From an uncultured Pseudomonas sp. (GTDB lineage Bacteria > Pseudomonadota > Gammaproteobacteria > Pseudomonadales > Pseudomonadaceae): DNA of 8,946 nucleotides. The stretch spans positions 1-8,946 of the forward strand of contig CALMID010000154.1 of NCBI GenBank assembly GCA_937863915.1, in the 5' to 3' direction. The translations under genes and the position numbers were made by a program. The notes beneath the pieces were generated by a model, which saw only the letters and a program-made list of their open reading frames with translations, was not told the origin of the DNA and made no database searches. Of the stretch, positions 1 to 5,498 are shown in pieces. The first letter of the stretch is position 1. Every line of letters starts with the position of its first letter.

Positions 1-350
1 TGACCACCATCGGTGATCCGCTGATGGACCTGGGCAACACCCTGGCCTACTGGATTGAGGCGAACGACCCGGCGCCGGTACAACTGATGCGCCGCCAGCC
101 GAGCAATGCGCCGGGTATGCTGACCCGCCAGGAGTTCGTCGACTACTACGCCGAGCGTGCCGGCATCCAGATCAACAACTTCGACTTCTACTACGTGTAC
201 GGCCTGTTCCGCCTGGCCGGCATCGTGCAGCAGATCTACTACCGCTTCTTCCATGGCCAGACCAAGGACAAGCGCTTCGCCCAGTTCATCATGATGAACA
301 AGCTGCTGGAACAGATGGCCTTGCAGGTCATCAGCAAATCCACCCTCTAA
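1..350 (+). CDS. Phosphotransferase family protein (APH/choline kinase fold), C-terminal part
   Basis: The reading frame is open from the left edge (first full codon at position 3) to TAA at 348-350, so only about 115 C-terminal residues are visible. The first residues, TTIGDPLMDLGNTLAYW, match the segment after the metal-binding Asp of aminoglycoside/choline kinases (GDPl.DLa pattern); the catalytic loop itself lies outside the window. The rest is helical and rich in aromatic residues, with a stretch resembling the C-terminal lobe of the family (FRLAGIVQQIYYRF). Related proteins include the kinase domain of ACAD10/11 and the LvaA-type kinases that phosphorylate 4-hydroxyacyl-CoA. The substrate here is unknown, and antibiotic modification is unlikely in this setting. 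The next gene starts 20 bases downstream on the same strand with no terminator between, so they are probably co-transcribed. The family call is firm; the substrate idea is inference. Confidence 0.85.
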   Translation, partial: TTIGDPLMDLGNTLAYWIEANDPAPVQLMRRQPSNAPGMLTRQEFVDYYAERAGIQINNFDFYYVYGLFRLAGIVQQIYYRFFHGQTKDKRFAQFIMMNKLLEQMALQVISKSTL

Positions 351-370
351 ACCGGATCAAGGTAACCAGA

Positions 371-1138
371 ATGTCCAAGACCCACCTGTTCGACCTCGAC
401 GGCAAGATCGCTTTCGTTTCCGGCGCCAGCCGCGGTATCGGTGAAGCCATTGCCAAGCTGCTGGCCCAGCAAGGCGCCCATGTGATCGTTTCCAGCCGCA
501 AGATCGACGACTGCCAGAAGGTGGCCGACGCCATCGTCGCGGACGGCGGCAAAGCCACCGCCATCGCCTGCCACATCGGCGAAATGGAGCAGATCCAGAG
601 CGTCTTCGCCTTCATCCGCGAGCAATTCGGCCGCCTCGACATTCTGGTCAACAATGCCGCCACCAACCCGCAGTTCTGCAACGTTCTGGACACCGACCTG
701 TCAGCCTTCCAGAAGACCGTCGACGTCAACATCCGCGGCTACTACTTCATGTCCATCGAAGGCGGCAAGCTGATGAAGGCCAACGGCGGTGGCTCGATCA
801 TCAACGTTGCCTCGATCAACGGCGTATCGCCAGGCGAGTTCCAGGGCATCTACTCGGTGACCAAGGCCGCCGTGATCAGCATGACCAAGGTCTTCGCCAA
901 GGAATGCGCTCAGTTCGGCATTCGCTGCAACGCCCTGCTGCCGGGCCTGACCGACACCAAGTTCGCCTCGGCGCTGACCAAGAACGACGCCATCCTCAAC
1001 CTCGCCCTGACCCGCATCCCGCTCAAGCGCGTGGCGGCTCCGAGCGAGATGGCCGGCGCAGTGCTGTACCTGGCCAGCGAAGCCTCCAGCTATACCACCG
1101 GCGTTGCCCTGAACGTCGACGGTGGCTTCCTGTCCTGA
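371..1138 (+). CDS. Short-chain dehydrogenase/reductase (classical SDR, DHRS4-like)
   Basis: This 255-residue protein has the normal classical SDR length and every hallmark. The cofactor loop is SGASRGIG (residues 17-24), followed by NNAA at 94-97. The catalytic tetrad is N120, S148, Y161 and K165, with the expected Y-x3-K spacing. The end of the second strand reads SSRK (41-44) rather than ending in an acid, which favours NADP(H) over NAD(H). The C-terminal half has the LPGLTDTKF region and ends in the usual GG-F pattern. The VSSRK, NAATNP and PGL-T-F segments resemble DHRS4-type carbonyl reductases, but the substrate cannot be read from sequence. The ATG at 371 is preceded by AAGG at 359-362, a good ribosome binding site 8 bases away. 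It lies just after the phosphotransferase and just before a strong terminator, so it is the last gene of its operon. A role in hydroxy- or ketoacyl metabolism is inference. Confidence 0.93.
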   Translation: MSKTHLFDLDGKIAFVSGASRGIGEAIAKLLAQQGAHVIVSSRKIDDCQKVADAIVADGGKATAIACHIGEMEQIQSVFAFIREQFGRLDILVNNAATNPQFCNVLDTDLSAFQKTVDVNIRGYYFMSIEGGKLMKANGGGSIINVASINGVSPGEFQGIYSVTKAAVISMTKVFAKECAQFGIRCNALLPGLTDTKFASALTKNDAILNLALTRIPLKRVAAPSEMAGAVLYLASEASSYTTGVALNVDGGFLS

Positions 1139-1151
1139 TCGGACCGGCAGC

Positions 1152-1179
1152 AAAAAGGGGAGCCTCGGCTCCCCTTTTT
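1152..1179. terminator. Bidirectional intrinsic terminator between convergent genes
   Basis: AAAAAGGGGAGC (1152-1163) and GCTCCCCTTTTT (1168-1179) form a perfect 12-bp stem closed by the tetraloop CTCG. The GC core is followed by five T on the plus strand and, because of the matching A run, by five T on the minus strand. It sits 13 bases after the dehydrogenase stop and 16 bases beyond the stop of the convergent membrane-protein gene, so it can end both transcripts. Confidence 0.93.
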
Positions 1180-1195
1180 CATGCCTACGCGAACA

Positions 1196-1846
1196 TCACT
1201 GCCAGTCGCGCAGGGCCTGCTGCGCCGCCTGGTTCATCGGCTGGGCCAGCAGCCCGGTGGGAGTCAGGCTGACGCTGTACACCGCATCGGCAGCCATGGG
1301 CAGATAATTGACCCGAGCCGGCTGCAGGTTGAACAGCAGAAAATCCCGCCCGCTGTTGCGCACCCAGCGCCAGACGTCCACGCCGTAGGGGCTGGCTGCA
1401 AGAGCCTGCGGCGTGTTCAACGCCAGCTTCTGCTGCTCGATTGCCAGATAACGTCCCGACAGGGTCTCAAGGCGGTAACCCGGCTGCAAACCGATCAGTT
1501 CAGCCAGCCCCTTCCAGCCGAACAGGCGAGCATCCAGCTGCCACAGATCACCTTCCAGGGTGACCTGGCGCTCGCGCCCACCTTCCAGCAAGGTCGCTTC
1601 AAAACGCTGTTCGCCAGCTGCGGTGAAACTGATGGTCACCAGCGGCTTGTCCTGCGGCAACGGGCTGTAGCGGGTCAGATCATAAGCCGCCAGGCCAACC
1701 ACACCGGCCAGGGCGGCAAACGCCAGGCCCAGAGTGCCGCGCAGCCAGCCGAGCAGCCAGCCGAGGTTGAACAGCACCCGCGCGGCCAGCAGGGCAATGA
1801 GCAGTGCCACCAACGCGGTCAGCCAGGCCAATCCGTCATACTGCAT
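1196..1846 (-). CDS. Conserved hypothetical membrane protein with two N-terminal helices
   Basis: I do not recognise a named family. The 216-residue product begins with a hydrophobic helix (about residues 7-24), a short aromatic and glycine-rich turn, and a second helix (about 37-56). A polar domain of roughly 160 residues follows, with alternating strand-like segments such as PLVTISFTAAG and RQVTLEG. The tail carries SVSLTPTGLLAQPM before the stop. There is no signal-peptidase site, so it is probably anchored in the inner membrane with the C-terminal domain on one side. Homologues in Pseudomonas are, to my memory, sometimes labelled efflux-pump proteins, but nothing here supports transport. 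The ATG at 1846 has AAGGAA 8 bases upstream (1855-1860 on the complement), which supports this start. It stands alone: it converges on the shared terminator and diverges from the permease gene. Confidence 0.8.
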   Translation of the reverse strand: MQYDGLAWLTALVALLIALLAARVLFNLGWLLGWLRGTLGLAFAALAGVVGLAAYDLTRYSPLPQDKPLVTISFTAAGEQRFEATLLEGGRERQVTLEGDLWQLDARLFGWKGLAELIGLQPGYRLETLSGRYLAIEQQKLALNTPQALAASPYGVDVWRWVRNSGRDFLLFNLQPARVNYLPMAADAVYSVSLTPTGLLAQPMNQAAQQALRDWQ

Positions 1847-1890
1847 GCGGGCAATTCCTTATCGGCGCAAAGGTCGGCATTATGCAAAGC

Positions 1891-1904
1891 CCGGCGTGCG
1901 CCGG
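1891..1904. promoter_or_regulatory. GC palindrome in the divergent intergenic spacer
   Basis: The 99-base spacer 1847-1945 between the divergent membrane-protein and permease genes contains CCGGCG-TG-CGCCGG, a perfect 6-bp inverted repeat. A second one lies close by: GCGCA (1915-1919) and TGCGC (1925-1929). A CATAAT hexamer on the minus strand (1879-1884) could be a -10 box for the left gene, but no good -35 box accompanies it. The palindromes could be operator half-sites shared by both promoters. In GC-rich DNA such short repeats also arise by chance, so this is tentative. Confidence 0.25.
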
Positions 1905-1945
1905 CCAGTACCCAGCGCACGCATTGCGCATCCGGCGGCTAATTC

Positions 1946-2731
1946 ATGCTTTTCCCATTCGAACTGGCGGTCGACCTGCCTACATTGCTGATGCTGGCCG
2001 CCGTGGCTTTCACGGCTGGTTTCATCGATGCGATAGCCGGCGGCGGCGGCCTGCTCACCGTGCCGGCGCTGCTCACGGCCGGTCTGCCGCCACACCTGGT
2101 GCTGGGCACCAACAAGCTGTGCGCCACCTTTGGCTCGGCCACCGCCAGCTACACCTTCTATCGCCGTCAGCTGTTTAGCCCTAGGCAGTGGCGCAACGCC
2201 CTGCTGGGCACAGCACTGGGCGCTGCCAGCGGCGCCTATGTCGCTCATCTGCTGCCGGCACAATGGCTCAACCAGATGCTGCCGGTGGTGGTCTTTCTCT
2301 GCGGCCTGTACCTGCTGTTTGGCCGCACACCGGCGCCGCATCAGGTGCAGGACCTGCCTCTGCCAACCTGGCGACAGTGGCCTCAGGGATTCACCTTAGG
2401 CTTTTACGATGGCGTTGCCGGCCCCGGCACCGGAGCTTTCTGGACTGTCAGCAGCCTGTTGCTTTATCCGCTGGACCTGCTGCGGGCCAGCGGCGTGGCG
2501 CGCAGCATGAACTTCGTCAGCAACGCCTTCGCTCTCGGCATATTCGCTGCGGCCGGGCAGGTCGACTGGGCCTTGGGACTGTGCATGGGCGCCGCCCTGA
2601 TGCTCGGCGCCTACTGGGGCGCACGCACCGCCATTGGCGGCGGGGCGAAAATCATTCGCCCGGTCTTCATTGTCGTGGTGCTGTGCCTGACCGCGCGCCT
2701 AGCCTGGCAGCACTGGTTCACTGTGGCCTGA
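1946..2731 (+). CDS. yfcA: TSUP (TauE/SafE) family membrane permease, YfcA type
   Basis: The 261-residue product is almost entirely hydrophobic helices, probably eight, as in E. coli YfcA. Both halves carry the duplicated TSUP signature: [11 protein letters not shown] with LLTVPALL after it (residues 25-43) and GTNK (54-57) in the first repeat, then [15 protein letters not shown] (152-166) and [10 protein letters not shown] (188-197) in the second. Family members move sulfur-containing or organic anions across the inner membrane; the substrate of the YfcA branch is not settled, so none is given here. The ATG at 1946 leaves a short lead before the first helix, but no clear Shine-Dalgarno precedes it, so the start is somewhat uncertain. 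Its last 33 bases overlap the convergent 3' end of nudC. It has no same-strand partner, so it is probably expressed alone from the divergent spacer. Confidence 0.9.
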   Translation: MLFPFELAVDLPTLLMLAAVAFTAGFIDAIAGGGGLLTVPALLTAGLPPHLVLGTNKLCATFGSATASYTFYRRQLFSPRQWRNALLGTALGAASGAYVAHLLPAQWLNQMLPVVVFLCGLYLLFGRTPAPHQVQDLPLPTWRQWPQGFTLGFYDGVAGPGTGAFWTVSSLLLYPLDLLRASGVARSMNFVSNAFALGIFAAAGQVDWALGLCMGAALMLGAYWGARTAIGGGAKIIRPVFIVVVLCLTARLAWQHWFTVA

Positions 2732-3529
2732 ACGGCGCGCCAGGTAGAGTTCGATCAGGTAGCGCGAGATGGCTTGTGCCGGCGGCAAGGATGGCAGGCG
2801 ATCGCAGTGGAACCACTGGGCATCCTCGATCTCCCCTTCCTGCGGCACGATATCGCCACTGACATATTCGGCATGAAAGCCGAGCATCAGCGAATGCGGG
2901 AACGGCCAGTTCTGGCTGCCCTGGTAGACCGGTGCGGCAATCCGCACGCCCACCTCCTCCATCACTTCACGGTGCACACACTCTTCCAGCGACTCGCCCG
3001 GCTCGACGAAGCCGGCCAGGGTGCTGTAGAAGCCCGCAGCAAAGTGCGGCGAGCGCGCCAGGAGAATTTCCTCGCCGCGGGTGATCAGCACAATGATGCT
3101 CGGTGACAGCTTGGGATACAGACGCAGCCCACAGGGCTCGCAGTGCATGGCGCGCTCACCGGCCAGATGCTGCAGCGGCTGGCCACAGGCGCCACAGAAA
3201 CGATGCTCGCGCGCCCAGGTGATGATCTGGCTGGCATAGCCCAAGAGTTTGAAGATGGTCGGCTCCGACTGCATCATCAGTTGACGCAAGGTCAGCCACT
3301 GGGCGCCAGCGATCTCCGCCGGGTACTGCAGCTCCAGCACCACCAGCGGCTGTCCCTGGTAATGACCCAGACCATGCTCCGTACGCACCGGCAGCGCCTG
3401 CTGGCGCAGCCAGTGCAGAGGAAACAGCACGCCATTGGCATCCGCCAGGAAACGCCCGTCCAGGCTGGCCAGCGCCCAGCCGCCCTTGAGTGTGCGGCTA
3501 TCCAGCAGTCCCGGTTGCCACTCGTGCAT
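2699..3529 (-). CDS. nudC: NADH pyrophosphatase / NAD-capped RNA hydrolase NudC
   Basis: NudC hydrolyses NAD(H) to NMN(H) plus AMP and removes the NAD cap from RNA 5' ends in the cytoplasm. The 276-residue protein shows the full family plan. A variable N-terminal domain is followed by a zinc ribbon with C112, C115, C130 and C133. The Nudix box runs from G173 to V195 (G173, E179, R187-E188, E191-E192, G194). The NudC-specific motif downstream is SQNWPFPHS (205-213); it has Asn where E. coli has Pro, and the other residues are kept. The start ATG overlaps the fimL stop as TGATG, with no strong ribosome binding site of its own, which suggests translational coupling to fimL. The stop TAG lies inside the end of the convergent permease gene, a 33-base overlap with no terminator visible between them. 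The assignment is very secure. Confidence 0.97.
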   Translation of the reverse strand: MHEWQPGLLDSRTLKGGWALASLDGRFLADANGVLFPLHWLRQQALPVRTEHGLGHYQGQPLVVLELQYPAEIAGAQWLTLRQLMMQSEPTIFKLLGYASQIITWAREHRFCGACGQPLQHLAGERAMHCEPCGLRLYPKLSPSIIVLITRGEEILLARSPHFAAGFYSTLAGFVEPGESLEECVHREVMEEVGVRIAAPVYQGSQNWPFPHSLMLGFHAEYVSGDIVPQEGEIEDAQWFHCDRLPSLPPAQAISRYLIELYLARRSGHSEPVLPG

Positions 3530-5202
3530 CAGGCCGGCAGCGGCATGCCCAGGGCACGCACGCTCTCTTCGGCCAAGTCCAGTACGCTCGGCGTGGTTTC
3601 CGGGCGCAGTACGGCCCCCGCTTCGAGGTAGTACTCAAGACTGGTCAGGGCATCCGCCAGTGTTTCCAGCATCTGCTCGGAAGGCATTTGCGTGGTTTCC
3701 AGCATCTTGCTCTGGATGTAATCGGCGCAGGCCCCCACCAGCATGGCGGCGCGCCCCTGGTTGAGGAACCACAACCCGCCGCGTACCGCCTGCAGGGTCA
3801 CCGGCACGTTGGCCAGGTGCAGCTTGTCGCCACTGGATTCCAGATAGGCCGTGATCGCCCGCTTCGCCAGCGAAAGACCGGCCTGGGCCTCGTCGACCAC
3901 CACGATACGCGCCTCGGCCAACTGATGAGTGGCGAACGACTCCGCTTCCTGACCCGGCAACACCTCTTGCGGGCGCACGTCGCGGCGCTCGCCGCGTTCA
4001 AGGCTGGCGACCATGCTCTCCACATAAAGCACAGCCTCGGCCAGGCGATTGAGCGCCTCACCCGTGACTTCACCGCCCTCGCTCCAGCTGGCGACCACAG
4101 GCATCTGCGCCTGCAGGGCATTGCCGGCGGAGGTCAGGCCGACCATGCCGAGCGTCTTGCCCAGCTTGCCGAGCACCGCGTGCAGGTTGCCAAAGCTCTC
4201 GCCCTGGGCACTGCCCCGCTCGATCAGGTCGAGCAGATCCTTGACCGCCGTCAGCTCGTCACGAATGGCGCTCGACAACGACCGCAGCACCGCATGACCA
4301 GGGCCGGCCAGGCGCTGATATTCCTCTTCGAGCATGTAGTCGGTAAACGGCAGCGAGGTGAAGCTCAGGGCCTCGCGCAGCTGCTCGCAGCGCTCGCCCT
4401 TGCTGTCGGCCAGGGCCACCAGATAGAGCAGTTCCTTGAGCATGGCACGCGGCGGCTCGTAGCCCGGATTGCCCAGCAGGTTCTTCAGCTCACGATCCAG
4501 GCGGGAGAACAGCTGCTTGCGCGAGCGCCTGGGCAGCAACTGGCCATCGATGATGGCTTCGATCGCCCCGGCAGCAATCCAGCACAAACGCGCGGCGGTC
4601 TGCTCACCGAGCAGCGAATCCAGGCGCTCCATGGCGCGCCCCATCAGGCGCAGGCTGGCAACGGAATTCTGCTCGCGGATATAGCCGAGCAGGCCGACCT
4701 GGTACATGTGCCGCAGACGACGACCGTCGGCGTGCACATCATCGCTGGCAGCCTGGGCCCGTGGTGGCCGCGGCTGATCGAGCCGGGCACTGAAAAAGAA
4801 ACTTTCCGGCAACAGCGCCTGACCGCCGGCCCGACGCAGTTCATTGATGGTCGGCAACAGCAGCTCGGGGATTTCCTGGCGATTGGCGTCAACACTTTCC
4901 AGATAGCGGCGCAGCACATAGAGCGCGCTGCTCAGCGCGGAAAGCTGATCGTCGCGCTCATTGCCAGCACCCGCCGGAATATCGTTGGCCTGATCGAGCA
5001 TTTCCTGGGCGAGCATTTCCGCACCGGTCAGCTCGATCAGCTTGAGCGTGCCACGGATCTGCTGCAGGCCTTCAACCGCCTGCTGCAACAAATGCCCATT
5101 GCTGCGCTCACCAATGAACTGCTCGAGACTCAGCTCGGCCTGTTCGATGGTGGCAAACAACTCGTCACGCACCAGACTGAGGGATGTAGCTCCAGTGACC
5201 AT
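3529..5202 (-). CDS. fimL: FimL, ChpA-like regulator of twitching motility and cAMP
   Basis: The 557-residue product is acidic, almost wholly alpha-helical and leucine-rich, with no membrane segment or signal peptide. Its length, composition and position directly upstream of nudC match P. aeruginosa FimL (PA1822). FimL resembles the N-terminal part of the chemosensory kinase ChpA and, with FimV and the Pil-Chp system, supports type IV pilus function and CyaB-dependent cAMP synthesis. The helix that would carry a phosphoryl-accepting His in an Hpt domain reads [10 protein letters not shown] (46-55), with Gln at the His position. A second Hpt-like helix ([10 protein letters not shown], 344-353) also lacks a suitable His. 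It is therefore probably a non-phosphorylatable scaffold, as described for FimL. The ATG at 5202 has a strong GAGGTG site (5213-5218 on the complement) 10 bases away. The stop overlaps the nudC start, so the two are probably one operon. Confidence 0.88.
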   Translation of the reverse strand: MVTGATSLSLVRDELFATIEQAELSLEQFIGERSNGHLLQQAVEGLQQIRGTLKLIELTGAEMLAQEMLDQANDIPAGAGNERDDQLSALSSALYVLRRYLESVDANRQEIPELLLPTINELRRAGGQALLPESFFFSARLDQPRPPRAQAASDDVHADGRRLRHMYQVGLLGYIREQNSVASLRLMGRAMERLDSLLGEQTAARLCWIAAGAIEAIIDGQLLPRRSRKQLFSRLDRELKNLLGNPGYEPPRAMLKELLYLVALADSKGERCEQLREALSFTSLPFTDYMLEEEYQRLAGPGHAVLRSLSSAIRDELTAVKDLLDLIERGSAQGESFGNLHAVLGKLGKTLGMVGLTSAGNALQAQMPVVASWSEGGEVTGEALNRLAEAVLYVESMVASLERGERRDVRPQEVLPGQEAESFATHQLAEARIVVVDEAQAGLSLAKRAITAYLESSGDKLHLANVPVTLQAVRGGLWFLNQGRAAMLVGACADYIQSKMLETTQMPSEQMLETLADALTSLEYYLEAGAVLRPETTPSVLDLAEESVRALGMPLPA

Positions 5203-5256
5203 AGAACGAGTTCACCTCTTGTACGGAGTGCGCCTTTCACCAGCCAGCGCTTATTA

Positions 5257-5285
5257 ATTATTGTCATTTCAACGCGTCGTGGCAG
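5257..5285 (-). promoter_or_regulatory. fimL: Candidate sigma-70 promoter for fimL-nudC
   Basis: On the minus strand CTGCCA (5280-5285; 4 of 6 to TTGACA) and AATAAT (5257-5262; 5 of 6 to TATAAT) are separated by 17 bases. Transcription would begin near 5250 and give a leader of about 50 bases carrying the fimL ribosome binding site. A second candidate is TATATT (5348-5353) inside the inverted repeat further upstream. The match is by eye only. Confidence 0.4.
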
Positions 5286-5307
5286 TTGCCTGAAACAGTC
5301 CGCCGTA

Positions 5308-5341
5308 CAGGGCAGTACAACGCGGCAGGATTAATGCCCTG
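5308..5341. repeat. 7-bp inverted repeat upstream of fimL
   Basis: CAGGGCA (5308-5314) and TGCCCTG (5335-5341) are perfect complements separated by 20 bases. The pair lies just outside the stronger 5350-5379 repeat. No T run follows on either strand, so it is not a normal terminator. It could be a looped operator or simply chance. Confidence 0.3.
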
Positions 5342-5349
5342 CATAGAAA

Positions 5350-5379
5350 TATAGTGAACATATAAACCTGTTCACTATA
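5350..5379. promoter_or_regulatory. Perfect 11-bp inverted repeat, probable operator
   Basis: TATAGTGAACA (5350-5360) and TGTTCACTATA (5369-5379) are exact reverse complements around an 8-base AT-rich spacer. The element is AT-rich inside a GC-rich chromosome and has the size and symmetry of operators bound by dimeric repressors such as TetR-family proteins. Each arm also contains promoter-like hexamers. Rightwards these are GTGAAC (5354-5359) and TATAAC (5376-5381), 16 bases apart. Leftwards the mirror is GTGAAC and TATATT (5348-5353) towards fimL. A further GTGAAC half-site lies at 5413-5418. No regulator gene is encoded nearby. The repeat is seen directly; its role is inference. Confidence 0.55.
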
Positions 5380-5394
5380 ACAAGAGAGATATAA

Positions 5395-5457
5395 ATGTCG
5401 ATGCTGGCCACTGTGAACCACGGCACGCCCTCCGAGTTAACAGCGCGCCTTACATAG
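5395..5457 (+). CDS. Possible 20-residue small ORF downstream of the inverted repeat
   Basis: ATG at 5395 opens a 20-codon frame (MSMLATVNHGTPSELTARLT) ending in TAG at 5455-5457. A purine-rich AAGAGAG (5382-5388) sits about 6 bases before the start, and a promoter-like pair inside the inverted repeat points towards it. It could be a leader peptide, the start of a lost gene, or chance. The peptide has no recognisable motif. It is the only plus-strand frame in this spacer with a plausible ribosome binding site. Confidence 0.18.
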   Translation: MSMLATVNHGTPSELTARLT

Positions 5458-5482
5458 TCCGCCTAAGCAGCTGATTTTACTG

Positions 5483-5498
5483 AGCCCTCGTCAGGGCT
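5483..5498 (-). terminator. ldcA: Weak hairpin at the end of ldcA
   Basis: AGCCCT and AGGGCT (5483-5488 and 5493-5498) form a 6-bp stem with a 4-base loop that contains the end of the ldcA TGA stop codon. On the minus strand it is followed by CAGTAAAATC rather than a run of T, so termination by it alone would be poor. Some ldcA transcripts may continue through the spacer into fimL. Confidence 0.35.

Noticed and set aside
701..1153. A 150-codon minus-strand frame opposite the dehydrogenase
   Set aside because: It lies within a complete SDR gene and starts inside the shared terminator region, so it cannot be a separate gene on this evidence.
1181..1942. A 253-codon plus-strand frame antisense to the small membrane protein
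   Set aside because: The minus-strand frame has a ribosome binding site, hydrophobic helices and a terminator; the plus-strand product is Gln-rich with no features.
3490..5334. A 614-codon plus-strand open frame covering all of fimL
   Set aside because: It mirrors the codon phase of fimL in GC-rich DNA, its product is rich in Gln, His and Arg without any domain, and it lacks a ribosome binding site.
5412..5427. TGTGA motif as a Vfr/CRP site near fimL
   Set aside because: The matching half, GCACG, fits TCACA at only three of five positions, too weak to call.
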